Positions 51,258-60,457 of a DNA stretch of 64,000 bases are shown here, in pieces. Both the position numbers and the translations under genes were made by a program. Every line of letters begins with the position of its first letter. The first letter of the stretch is position 1. The notes beneath the pieces are model-generated. The model was not told the origin of the DNA. It made no database searches and saw nothing but the letters and a program-made list of their open reading frames with translations. Source of the DNA: CALRQJ02 sp943370285 (GTDB lineage: Bacteria > Bacteroidota > Bacteroidia > Chitinophagales > Chitinophagaceae); assembly GCA_943370285.1 (NCBI GenBank), contig CALRQJ020000004.1:124001-188000 (forward strand), written 5' to 3'.

Positions 51258-53840
51258 ATGTTAAAATCTACTTTGTTTATTCTCTGTAGTTTTATGTTAG
51301 CTACTGCTATAGGTCAGACTACTAAGAATGACCGTTCAAAAAGCGATACGACTAAAGTTATTGACTCTTTACTCGCCGCTGCCAAAGACAATGCACTTGA
51401 CAACATTCCTGTAGTAACATTAGATGAAAATGATTTGGGCGACGGAAGTGCTCAAAACGTATCATCTGCCTTAACAGCTGGTAGAGATCCATTTTTCAAT
51501 GCAGCCTCGTACAATTTCAGTACCGTACGTTTTAGGATTAGAGGCTACGATGCAGATGCCTTTTCTACATTTATGAACGGTATTCCAATGGAAAATCTCG
51601 ATAATGGATTTACCCCATTTGGACTTTGGGGCGGATTAAATGATGTAATGCGTAATCGAGAATTAAACATTGGTTTGCACAATAGCACATTTGCCTTTGG
51701 CGATTTAGGTAGTGCTATCAGCATCGATTCTAGGGCAAGTAAACAAAGGGCTCAAACCGAATATGGCTATGCTTTATCTAACCGTAATTATACCCATCGG
51801 TTTACATTTACTCATAGTACCGGCATTAGCAAAAAAGGCTGGGCATTTAGTGTAGGTGGTAGCAGACGTTGGGCCAACGAAGGTTATATACCCGGCACTT
51901 ATTATGATGGTTGGAGTTATTTTGCCGCTATTGATAAACGCATTAATCAAAAGCACTTACTATCGCTAGTGGTGTTTGGAGCACCAACAGAAAATGGTAA
52001 GCAAGGTTCTGCTATCAATGAAATGGTACAATTATCAGGCTCCGTGTATTATAACAATTATTGGGGATACCAAGAAGGCAAAAAGCGAAATGCTAATATT
52101 GGCAAAACCAATCAGCCGTATGCTATTTTCACACATGATTATCGCATCAGCAATAATACTTCTCTGATTACAGCCATCGCCTACTCTAATGGCGATAGAA
52201 GTGCCAGTAGTTTAGATTGGTATAATGCACCCGACCCAAGACCAGATTATTATCGTTACCTGCCAAGTTACCAAACAGATCCTGTCTTGAAGCAAATGGT
52301 AACCGATAAGTTTATGACGGATGAAAGTGTTCGTCAAATTAATTGGACTAAATTGTATGAAGCCAATCGTTCAAATACAGAAACTGTAAATGGCGTAACC
52401 GGTAAACGTTCAAGGTATTTATTACAAGAGAATGTAACCAACTCACAACGTTTTAATTTCAATACTGTTTTAAATACCAAAATTGATACACATATTGATT
52501 TAACGGCCGGTGCTTCTTACCAAGCCATGACCAATAATTACTATCGTAGAGCAAATGATTTATTGGGTGGCGATTATTTTGTGGATTTGAATCAATTTGC
52601 GGAACGTAGTTTTCCATCCGATCCTAATGCAAGTCAAAACGATTTAAATCGTCCGAACAGAATTGTAAGAAAAGGCGATCGATATGGTTACGATTATGAT
52701 ATGCATATCAACAAAGCAGCTATCTGGGCACAAGAAGTGTTCAAATATGCTAAATGGGATTTTTTTGTAGCAGCAGAATTATCTTACACTGAGTTTTGGA
52801 GAATCGGTAATGTAAGAAGTGGTTTGTTCCCCAACAATTCTTTCGGAAAATCTAGAGTAAATACTTTCTTGAACTATGCTGTTAAGGGTGGAGCAACCTA
52901 TAAAATTAATGGTCGTAATTATTTATATGTAAATGGTGCTTACCTAACAAGAGCGCCTTTCTTTGAGAATGTGTACATCTCTCCACGTACAAGAGATTTT
53001 GAGCAGAACAATTTAACAAGTGAAAATATAAAAACCATAGAAGGCGGATATATATTAAATGCACCAAAAGTAAAAGTTCGTTTAAGCGGTTATTACACTC
53101 GTTTTGATAATCAAATGAATGTGTTGAGTTATTACGATGATCAAGTGCAAAATTTTGTAAACTATGCGTTGAGCAATATTGATAAACAACATTTTGGTGC
53201 AGAGTTTGGTTTCGATGTAAAACTATTGCCAAGCTTAAGTTTGAATGGTGCAGCTTCTGTTGGTCGTTATTATTATGATAGCAGACAATATGCGGTCATT
53301 ACTTTAGACAATGATAACAGTACACCTAAGCCTGCTGAAACTGTATATTCTCAAAACTTTAGAGTAGGTGGTACGCCACAAGAAGCTTTTAGTTTGGGAT
53401 TGAGTTATCGTTCTCCCAAGTTTTGGTTTTTAAGCTTAACGGGTAATTACTTTAATCAAATGTGGTTAGATATTAATCCTATTCGTCGTACCTACCGTGC
53501 AATTGAAAGTTTGGGTTATGTTGATCCAATAACTGGCGACCCTGTGAAGGATACAAAGTGGGCTCAAATTATAGATCAAACTCGTTTTAATTCCCAATTC
53601 ACATTAGATTTCTTCGGAGGTTGGTCTTGGAAACTACCTAAGAGCTATGGCTTTAAAAAGAGTACTTTTTTAGTCTTTAATGCAGGAGTAAATAACCTAC
53701 TGAATAACCAACAAATTAATACCGGTGGATTTGAACAATTGCGTTTTGATTTTGATGATCGCAACGCTAATAAGTTTCCGCCAAGATTGTATTATGCTTA
53801 CGGAACCAACTATTTTGTAAGCGTTGCATTCAGATATTAG
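51258..53840 (+). CDS. TonB-dependent receptor (outer-membrane)
   Basis: An 860-residue receptor. ATG 51258 opens on the signal peptide (MLKSTLFILCSFMLATAIGQ). It lacks the usual CarboxypepD_reg-like domain; the plug begins about residue 50 (VTLDENDLGDGSAQNVSSALTAG, key positions) with RFRIRGYDADAFSTFMNGIPMENL, followed by a barrel ending YYAYGTNYFVSVAFRY. It is followed 40 bases later by a DUF5689 lipoprotein gene. With the flanking EEP proteins, substrate may be a nucleic-acid or phosphate product, by inference only. Confidence 0.92.
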   Translation: MLKSTLFILCSFMLATAIGQTTKNDRSKSDTTKVIDSLLAAAKDNALDNIPVVTLDENDLGDGSAQNVSSALTAGRDPFFNAASYNFSTVRFRIRGYDADAFSTFMNGIPMENLDNGFTPFGLWGGLNDVMRNRELNIGLHNSTFAFGDLGSAISIDSRASKQRAQTEYGYALSNRNYTHRFTFTHSTGISKKGWAFSVGGSRRWANEGYIPGTYYDGWSYFAAIDKRINQKHLLSLVVFGAPTENGKQGSAINEMVQLSGSVYYNNYWGYQEGKKRNANIGKTNQPYAIFTHDYRISNNTSLITAIAYSNGDRSASSLDWYNAPDPRPDYYRYLPSYQTDPVLKQMVTDKFMTDESVRQINWTKLYEANRSNTETVNGVTGKRSRYLLQENVTNSQRFNFNTVLNTKIDTHIDLTAGASYQAMTNNYYRRANDLLGGDYFVDLNQFAERSFPSDPNASQNDLNRPNRIVRKGDRYGYDYDMHINKAAIWAQEVFKYAKWDFFVAAELSYTEFWRIGNVRSGLFPNNSFGKSRVNTFLNYAVKGGATYKINGRNYLYVNGAYLTRAPFFENVYISPRTRDFEQNNLTSENIKTIEGGYILNAPKVKVRLSGYYTRFDNQMNVLSYYDDQVQNFVNYALSNIDKQHFGAEFGFDVKLLPSLSLNGAASVGRYYYDSRQYAVITLDNDNSTPKPAETVYSQNFRVGGTPQEAFSLGLSYRSPKFWFLSLTGNYFNQMWLDINPIRRTYRAIESLGYVDPITGDPVKDTKWAQIIDQTRFNSQFTLDFFGGWSWKLPKSYGFKKSTFLVFNAGVNNLLNNQQINTGGFEQLRFDFDDRNANKFPPRLYYAYGTNYFVSVAFRY

Positions 53841-53880
53841 TCAACAAAATACCATTCATAAAATATAGAAATTTAGCATC

Positions 53881-55239
53881 ATGAAAAATAAATCAATCAT
53901 CTGGCTCACTGTACTTGCTGCCATTATTTTATCTGGAAGCATGTTGTCATCATGTAAAAAGAAATTTGACGAGCCACCGGTATATATTGAGCCAAACATT
54001 ACAGTAAACACCACCATTAGAGCACTGCGGGCAATGCATACCAACTCAGGTAGTATTGATGCAATCACTGGTGATGTCATCATTTCCGGTATTGTGGTTG
54101 GCGACGATAGAAGTGGAAATATCTACAAACAATTAATTATCCAGGATGGTACTGCAGGAATTGTTGTCAGAATGGACGCTACTAACCTGTATACCACTTA
54201 CCCTGTTGGTCGTAAAATATTCATTAAAGCAAAAGGCCTTTACTTGAATGATTATAACGGTTTAATTCAATTAGGCGTTTTAGATAGAACAGATCCTTCT
54301 AACCCAACTTTAGGCACTATTCCAAATGCTTTATTCGATAACTATATTGTAAAAGGAAGTTTAAATAATACTGTTACACCAAGAGTAGTAACGGTTTCAC
54401 AACTTACTACCTTAATGCAGGATACCTTACAGAGTACACTCATCCAACTAAATAATTTTGAATTTGGCAAAGGCGATACTGCTGCAACTTATGGCGACCC
54501 AACCTTAACATCAAGTGCAGTGAATTTCACAGTGAAAAGTTGCAGTGGCGAAAGCATTACTTTACGTAACAGTAGCTACGCTAACTTTGCGGCAAAAAAA
54601 GTAGCTAAAGGTAACGGTGCTCTTATTGCCATTGCAAGTGTATTTGGCAGTACTAAACAATTAACCATTCGTGGCGAAGCTGATGTGCAGTTTACCGGCT
54701 CTCGTTGTGCTATTTTTGAAGAAGATTTTGAAGGCATTACAAGTGGTACAGATATTACGTTAGCTGGTTGGAAAAATATTGCTGAAGTAGGTGGTGTGGT
54801 TTATCGTGGTAATGCATTTGGTGGAACTAAATTTGCACAAGCCACTGCATTTAATGCTCCCGGTAATCCTCCTGTAGTAACCAGTTGGTTGATTACTCCG
54901 GCAATTAGTTTAACGGGGTTAACAACACCGGTATTAAGTTTTCAAACTATTGATGGATTTAACAACGGCGCTACTTTAACTTGTTTAGTATCTACCAATT
55001 ATAATCCTAGTAGCAATACACCATCCACTGCAACGTGGACAACACTTCCGGCGGCTTATGCAGGCCCAACTGCAAGTGGTTATGCTTCTAGTTGGAAGCC
55101 TTCGGGTAACTTAAGTTTAACAGCTTTTGCAGGGCAAACAGTGTATGTGGCATTTCGGTATGACGGTGCAAATCCATCATCAGGTACTAGGAGAACAACG
55201 ACTTGGGAAGTAGATAATGTAAAAGTTACAAAGAATTAA
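53881..55239 (+). CDS. DUF5689 surface lipoprotein with choice-of-anchor J-like domain
   Basis: A 452-residue lipoprotein with lipobox Cys25 (MLSSC). DUF5689 (about 45-270) starts TVNTTIRALRAMH and has ITGDVIISGIVVGDDRSGNIYKQLIIQD-type OB-like strands. A C-terminal beta-sandwich (about 275-452: IFEEDFEGI, GGTKFAQATAFNA, SWLITPAISL, VYVAFRYDG, WEVDNVKV) has the choice-of-anchor/cleaved-adhesin form. It is likely the cell-surface partner of the TonB receptor upstream. No SusD-like TPR domain is present. Confidence 0.87.
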   Translation: MKNKSIIWLTVLAAIILSGSMLSSCKKKFDEPPVYIEPNITVNTTIRALRAMHTNSGSIDAITGDVIISGIVVGDDRSGNIYKQLIIQDGTAGIVVRMDATNLYTTYPVGRKIFIKAKGLYLNDYNGLIQLGVLDRTDPSNPTLGTIPNALFDNYIVKGSLNNTVTPRVVTVSQLTTLMQDTLQSTLIQLNNFEFGKGDTAATYGDPTLTSSAVNFTVKSCSGESITLRNSSYANFAAKKVAKGNGALIAIASVFGSTKQLTIRGEADVQFTGSRCAIFEEDFEGITSGTDITLAGWKNIAEVGGVVYRGNAFGGTKFAQATAFNAPGNPPVVTSWLITPAISLTGLTTPVLSFQTIDGFNNGATLTCLVSTNYNPSSNTPSTATWTTLPAAYAGPTASGYASSWKPSGNLSLTAFAGQTVYVAFRYDGANPSSGTRRTTTWEVDNVKVTKN

Positions 55240-55258
55240 TTGTTTTAATACATGTTGT

Positions 55259-55284
55259 AAAGCCTTTGCGAAAGCAAAGGCTTT
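55259..55284. terminator. Bidirectional terminator with GAAA tetraloop
   Basis: A perfect 11-bp stem (55259-55269 with 55274-55284) with a GAAA loop sits between the convergent DUF5689 gene and the second EEP gene. Confidence 0.87.
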
Positions 55285-55285
55285 T

Positions 55286-56500
55286 TTATTGCTTGATTAT
55301 TTTTTGTGTAGCAATTGTTTTGCCTGTTTGAATAGTAATCAAATACACTCCGGCATTTAATTTACTTACATCAATAGATTTCATTTCATTAGGTCTAATG
55401 GTGTTGTAAGAATTGCTCAACAAAAGTCGCCCGGTAATATCATATAACTGAACTGTTGTTTTGGTAAGTGGTTTTGAAAACCATAGGTTGATATTTTCTT
55501 GTGCAGGAATCGGACTAATTTTCACACCTAATTGACCAACAGAAACCGATACAATATTCGTTGGCATATTAGCTAAATTGTATTGCGAAAAAACAGGATA
55601 ATGATCTGATGTGTTTTGAGTGGTAACATAGTTGGGTACAGCATTGACAACATCTGTTCTAATCATTGCAGAACCTGGTACATAAAAAACTGATGCTTCA
55701 TTTGAAATTACCTGATGGTCAATCACATCATTATAATTAAGGGTAGATGCTTGTCCTGCATAGCTTAATGGTAATGTTATAGATTTATAATGGTCTGCAT
55801 CTGTAGAATCTTTAATCAACGCATCGTAAGAAGATAAAGTACCCGAGCCTGTAGAAATAGTTTGGTCAAAATCATCATTAAAATCGCCAATAATTAAATT
55901 GATGGCTGATGGATATCTAAGGTCTAAACTATCTTTCATTTCAATCGTTGCGGCTTGTCTTCGATTATAGTCAGTAGTTGTGCTGCCGGCTTTGCCATGC
56001 AGCATAAAAAAGTTGATATTCCTTGTAATACTATTGATGGTGACATTGGCATTCATCAAATAAGGAAAACGTCCACTAGCAAAATTGGTATAAGCCTGAC
56101 TGCTACTACCCATGAATTTTCTAAAGGAAACATTGCTGAAAATATTGTTGTTATAGATGAAAGCTAATTTTTGACCACCCAACCAATCTGCATCTGCAGG
56201 AGTAGCGGCTAAACTACAATAGTCAGAAATGCGATAACTGTATTGGCTTCCTAATGAATCAACTACTCGGCGAAGCCGCATGGTGTCTACAACTTCGCAT
56301 AGGCCATAAATATCTGCATTTAGGTATCGCAGCACTTTAAGTACATTTTGTTCTTGTAAGTTATCGTTAGAGGGGCCATTTGAAGTGCTGCCAAACCATT
56401 CGATATTCCAAGCCACAACGTCAAGCGTATTGTTGCTGCTTTGCGCTGTGCTAAGTAGTGTGATGACTGTAAATAGTCCGCTAAAGAGTATTTTTTTCAT
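55286..56500 (-). CDS. Secreted EEP-fold nuclease/phosphatase with T9SS sorting domain
   Basis: A 404-residue protein. ATG 56500 gives MKKILFSGLFTVITLLSTAQ; longer versions add non-coding-looking residues. EEP motifs are WNIEWFGS, IYGLCEVVDT, NFFMLHGKAG, LIIGDFNDDFD and TSDHYPVF. Residues about 330-404 are a T9SS sorting domain (GVKISPIPAQENINLW, TVQLYDITGRLLLSN, ITIQTGKTIATQKIIKQ). Unlike the paralogue at 50081 it should be carried to the cell exterior. Likely a surface or secreted nuclease. Confidence 0.9.
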   Translation of the reverse strand: MKKILFSGLFTVITLLSTAQSSNNTLDVVAWNIEWFGSTSNGPSNDNLQEQNVLKVLRYLNADIYGLCEVVDTMRLRRVVDSLGSQYSYRISDYCSLAATPADADWLGGQKLAFIYNNNIFSNVSFRKFMGSSSQAYTNFASGRFPYLMNANVTINSITRNINFFMLHGKAGSTTTDYNRRQAATIEMKDSLDLRYPSAINLIIGDFNDDFDQTISTGSGTLSSYDALIKDSTDADHYKSITLPLSYAGQASTLNYNDVIDHQVISNEASVFYVPGSAMIRTDVVNAVPNYVTTQNTSDHYPVFSQYNLANMPTNIVSVSVGQLGVKISPIPAQENINLWFSKPLTKTTVQLYDITGRLLLSNSYNTIRPNEMKSIDVSKLNAGVYLITIQTGKTIATQKIIKQ

Positions 56501-56630
56501 GTTGAACTGTCCCGTTTGCAAAAGTAGGCTATAAGTATTGACATGATGGCAGTTTGTATAGCCTTGGTATTTTTTTTGACAAGCAGGGAATGACAACAAA
56601 AATGTTTTCTGAATCAAAAAACAATAGGTT

Positions 56631-58505
56631 ATGCAAAAAGGTCAAATACGGGTACAAACAGAAAATATCTTCCCCATCATTAAGAAGTTTCTGTATAGCG
56701 AACACGAAATTTTTTTAAGAGAATTAGTGAGTAATGCCATTGATGCTACACAAAAATTAAAAACTTTATCATCAATAGGTGAGGCGAAAGGCGAATTGGG
56801 CGAATTAAGGGTAGATGTAGTGTTAGACAGCAAAGAAAAAACACTCAGCATTATTGACCGTGGTGTGGGTATGAGTGCTGCTGAAGTTGATAAATACCTA
56901 AATCAAGTTGCATTTAGTGGTGCTGAAGAGTTCTTAGAAAAGTATAAAGGTCAGCCGGAAGCTAGTATTATCGGACATTTCGGTCTTGGATTTTACAGCG
57001 CCTTTATGGTGAGTGAAAAAGTAGAAGTATTAAGCCAAAGTTATAAAGATGATGCCGCTACTGTTTATTGGAGTTGCGATGGTAGCCCAGAGTATGAATT
57101 ATACGAAGTAGAAAAGAAAGAAAGAGGAACTAAAATCATTCTTAACATTAATGAAGAAAGTAAAGAGTTTTTAGAATCCGATAGAGTGAAAAGTATTCTT
57201 GAACGTTTCTGCAAATTCTTACCGGTGCCTGTATTTTTTTCTGAAGCCGGCGCTAAAGAGGAAGACATCAAGCAAATCAATAACCCTAATCCTATTTGGG
57301 TTAAAAAACCTGCTGAATTAACAGATGAAGATTACAAAAGCTTTTATAAAGAGTTATATCCTTTTGGAGAAACACCATTGTTTTGGATTCATTTGAATGT
57401 AGATTTTCCGTTCAATTTAACCGGTGTCTTATATTTCCCTAAAATCAAGCAGAGCTACGAAATTCAAAAAGATAAAATTCAACTGTACTGCAATCAAGTA
57501 TTTGTAACAGATGAAGTAAAAGATATTGTACCGGAGTTTTTAATGCTGCTACATGGTGTTATTGATAGTCCGGATATTCCATTAAACGTTAGCCGTAGTT
57601 ATCTACAAGGCGATCCGAATGTGAAAAAAATCAATGCTCACATCACTAAAAAAGTAGCCGATAAGTTAGAAGAAATATTCAGAAACGATAGAAAAGCGTT
57701 TGAAGAAAAATGGGAGAACCTTGGATTGTTTGTGAAGTATGGCATGATGACCGACGATAAGTTTTTGGAAAAAGCCAATAAGTTTTTGGTGATGGAAGAT
57801 GCTGTTAAAGCAGCAATTACGGAAGGTGAAGAAGTAAAAAAAGTAGCTAAGTTTTACACGTTTGATGAATACAAAATGGCTACTGAAACTTTACAGAAGA
57901 ACAAAGAAGGTAAGCATGTTGTATTGTATACTACTGATCCTATTCAGCAAGATGCATACATTCAAGCCTGCCATGCTAAAGGATATATAGTGGTTAAAAT
58001 GGAAACTTTAGTAGACGCTGCATTCATCAACAACATGGAGATGAAATGGGAAAACAGCCAGTTTGTTAGGGTTGATGCAGATATTGTAGATAATTTGGTT
58101 GACAAGCAGGAAAAACAGGAAAGTGTATTGAGTAAGGATGAAGAAGAAAAATTAAAAGGTTGGTTTGGTATTGAAATTCCGCAATTGCATGTTACAGTTG
58201 AAGTAAAAGGCTTGAGTGCTGATACTGCACCAGTTGTTGCCACAAGACCAGAGTTTATGCGTAGAATGAAAGACATGGGTGCAATTGGTGGTGGTATGGC
58301 AGCCTTCTACGCTACCATGCCCGATGAAGTTACATTAACAGTGAATGGTAATCACCCGATATACCAAAAACTATTAAAAGAAGATGATACTACCATGAGA
58401 GAAAAGCAAGTTAGAACTTTAGCTGATTTAGCTTTATTGTCTCAAGGTTTATTGAAGGGTAGCGAGCTGACTAACTTCATCAACAGAAGTGTGGAGTTAA
58501 TTTAA
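56631..58505 (+). CDS. htpG: Chaperone HtpG (Hsp90)
   Basis: A 624-residue Hsp90 homologue. The GHKL ATPase domain has LRELVSNAIDATQKL with the metal-coordinating Asn, SIIDRGVGMS, and GHFGLGFYSAFMV. Middle domain motifs include LNVSRSYLQGD with the catalytic Arg. A shorter C-terminal dimerisation region ends SRRMKDMGAIGG to RSVELI. It folds client proteins in the cytosol. A terminator follows. Confidence 0.96.
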   Translation: MQKGQIRVQTENIFPIIKKFLYSEHEIFLRELVSNAIDATQKLKTLSSIGEAKGELGELRVDVVLDSKEKTLSIIDRGVGMSAAEVDKYLNQVAFSGAEEFLEKYKGQPEASIIGHFGLGFYSAFMVSEKVEVLSQSYKDDAATVYWSCDGSPEYELYEVEKKERGTKIILNINEESKEFLESDRVKSILERFCKFLPVPVFFSEAGAKEEDIKQINNPNPIWVKKPAELTDEDYKSFYKELYPFGETPLFWIHLNVDFPFNLTGVLYFPKIKQSYEIQKDKIQLYCNQVFVTDEVKDIVPEFLMLLHGVIDSPDIPLNVSRSYLQGDPNVKKINAHITKKVADKLEEIFRNDRKAFEEKWENLGLFVKYGMMTDDKFLEKANKFLVMEDAVKAAITEGEEVKKVAKFYTFDEYKMATETLQKNKEGKHVVLYTTDPIQQDAYIQACHAKGYIVVKMETLVDAAFINNMEMKWENSQFVRVDADIVDNLVDKQEKQESVLSKDEEEKLKGWFGIEIPQLHVTVEVKGLSADTAPVVATRPEFMRRMKDMGAIGGGMAAFYATMPDEVTLTVNGNHPIYQKLLKEDDTTMREKQVRTLADLALLSQGLLKGSELTNFINRSVELI

Positions 58506-58527
58506 TTCTGAATAGGATTAATATTTA

Positions 58528-58560
58528 AATAGGCTGTATCATCGTTTGAGACAGCCTATT
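58528..58560. terminator. Bidirectional terminator
   Basis: A perfect 10-bp stem (58528-58537 with 58551-58560) precedes a T-run after htpG and faces the convergent membrane-protein gene. Confidence 0.82.
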
Positions 58561-58586
58561 TTTATTTCAATTTAGTGCAATTCAAT

Positions 58587-59009
58587 TTACATGTCTGAGT
58601 CCTTCATACGAGTATAGCCGGGTGAACTACTTCTACTTTTACGCCTACGCTTTCTGCTTCTTTCAGATAAATAAAAGAAAGCCAAAAAAAGAAACAATAC
58701 ACTTACAAAGCCGGAGCCTAGAGCATAGAGTTTGTTTTTACTACCACCGTCAAAATAGTATTGTACACCAGAAAGAGCCACTGCAGCAGCTTCGACGATA
58801 AAAATAAATACATCAATTCTGTTGTGCGATTTTTTTTCTAACCACTCATGTAAGCCTGCTAAAATTAAAAATAACGCACCGGCAGATAAGTAAAGCCCAA
58901 TATATAGGAATTTACGTTTAGGATTATTTTCAAATAAAGTAAAAGCATGCGCTATCATTAAATAGCCTGCTAAAAGATGAAACATTTGTTTCAGTTTTTC
59001 TTTTTCCAT
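58587..59009 (-). CDS. Unassigned four-helix membrane protein
   Basis: A 140-residue protein with four predicted membrane helices (about 12-24, 34-51, 66-82 and 96-114) and a basic C-terminus rich in Arg, Lys and Ser (RKRRRKSRSSS). No family is recognised. It follows the reductase gene by 18 bases on the same strand, so the two are probably co-transcribed. Confidence 0.65.
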   Translation of the reverse strand: MEKEKLKQMFHLLAGYLMIAHAFTLFENNPKRKFLYIGLYLSAGALFLILAGLHEWLEKKSHNRIDVFIFIVEAAAVALSGVQYYFDGGSKNKLYALGSGFVSVLFLFLAFFYLSERSRKRRRKSRSSSPGYTRMKDSDM

Positions 59010-59027
59010 CCAAGGGGGTATTTGCTG

Positions 59028-59756
59028 TTATCCGTAAAGTTCTAGGTGAATATCTTTTTTGTCATAACCCAAAGCAGTTATTCTCATTTTAGCTTCGTCA
59101 ATCATTGCTTTCCATCCACACAAATAAAAATAAGCTGGTCTAGTATTGTTGATTAAAATTGATTCGTATAGTTGATGTACATATCCTGTATGAATTGATG
59201 TGTTCTCTTTTGCTTCACGGGAAAAAATTGGTAAGTAATGAAAGCCAGTCAATTCATTTTGTAACGCATCTAATTCTGCAAAATATAAAGCATCTTCAAT
59301 TTTTCTACAGCCAAATAGCAAGTAAATATTTTGGTGTGCTATGGCATGTTGTTGAATATAATTGACCATAGATCTAAATGGTGCAATTCCTGTACCGGTA
59401 CAAATTAAGAATAAGTCTTTGTCTAAAGTTTCAGGTAGCGAAAATACTCCTTGTGGTCCTCTCAGTAGTAGCTCAGTGCCAACAACAACTTCTTCAAATA
59501 AATATGTGGTACCTGCGCCATCCGGTAATCGAACGATAATGAGTTCAAAAACATTAGTACCATCAGGTGCAGATGCTATGGAATAACTGCGCCAACGTTT
59601 GTTTTTTCTTTCGTGTATGGGGAGATCGAGTGTTACAAATTGTCCGGGCTTGAAATCAAATGATTCGACTTCAGGTACTTGGATAAAGAAACGTTTGGTG
59701 GTAGGCGTTTCATCACTGATGTTAATGACTTTCCCTATTCGCCACAAAGCACTCAT
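59028..59756 (-). CDS. Ferredoxin-NADP reductase-like FAD/NAD(P) oxidoreductase
   Basis: A 242-residue FNR-superfamily flavoprotein. ATG 59756 is preferred (MSALWRIGKVINI). The FAD motif is RWRSYSIAS, the NAD(P) motif is CTGTGIAPFRSMV, and the C-terminal AYFYLCGWKAMIDEAK is the usual CG-x-x-x-M block. It should move electrons between NAD(P)H and a carrier in the cytosol. No ferredoxin partner is adjacent. Confidence 0.9.
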   Translation of the reverse strand: MSALWRIGKVINISDETPTTKRFFIQVPEVESFDFKPGQFVTLDLPIHERKNKRWRSYSIASAPDGTNVFELIIVRLPDGAGTTYLFEEVVVGTELLLRGPQGVFSLPETLDKDLFLICTGTGIAPFRSMVNYIQQHAIAHQNIYLLFGCRKIEDALYFAELDALQNELTGFHYLPIFSREAKENTSIHTGYVHQLYESILINNTRPAYFYLCGWKAMIDEAKMRITALGYDKKDIHLELYG

Positions 59757-59809
59757 GCAATATATTTTCGACAAGATAATGTAAAAAACGAGAATCTCAA
59801 AAAAGCTAC

Positions 59810-60316
59810 TTATTCAGCGTCAACCGGTGCTAATATTTTCATTTTTTTAAGACTAATGGTAAACGATTTTCCTTTTGCAAAACCAGCAATGACTACATCA
59901 TTTTGCTGTACTAATTTTTTTAATGCGTTAGCTGTTGTGGCGGTAGCATCGGCATCTTGTAAAGTAAGTTGCCAAAGTTTATTAGCAGTGTGTTGCGTCA
60001 ACCGATTTTTTTTAGTTTCACCGGGTAGCAAAATTAAAGGGGATGATTTTTCAACTGTAGCACCATAAGCTATTCCTTTAATATATATTGTTTTAACAGT
60101 TACTGAATTAGTTGCTCCAGTTTCGAGATATACCCAATACCTTGTTTTGCTTTCGGCAGATGGGTTAGACTCATTTGTTGTTGCCATTGCTCCGCCGCTT
60201 ATGCTTTGCTGATAAGCATGTATCTTCTTAACTATAGTACTGCTTTGTGCAAGTGCTATGCCATTAAAAAAGAATAAAAAATAAATGCTGCTGATTAGTA
60301 ATTTTCTTTTGTTCAT
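59810..60316 (-). CDS. Unassigned exported protein
   Basis: A 168-residue protein with a signal peptide (cleavage near GIALAQ). The mature part is a predicted beta-rich domain with no recognised family; YWVYLETGATNSVTVKTIYIKGIAYG is the most regular segment. It sits upstream of the reductase gene on the same strand (53 bases) and may be in that transcript. Function unknown. Confidence 0.65.
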   Translation of the reverse strand: MNKRKLLISSIYFLFFFNGIALAQSSTIVKKIHAYQQSISGGAMATTNESNPSAESKTRYWVYLETGATNSVTVKTIYIKGIAYGATVEKSSPLILLPGETKKNRLTQHTANKLWQLTLQDADATATTANALKKLVQQNDVVIAGFAKGKSFTISLKKMKILAPVDAE

Positions 60317-60457
60317 GTTGTTTCGTTAAACATACTGCAACAATACGCTGTTTTTTTGGTTGCTGAAAAAACCATTGTTCTTCTTATACGTACTTTATAC
60401 TAATTTAGTTCTTAAAGGATATCTTTAACCTCTTTAACAGAGACTATTTACCTACAA

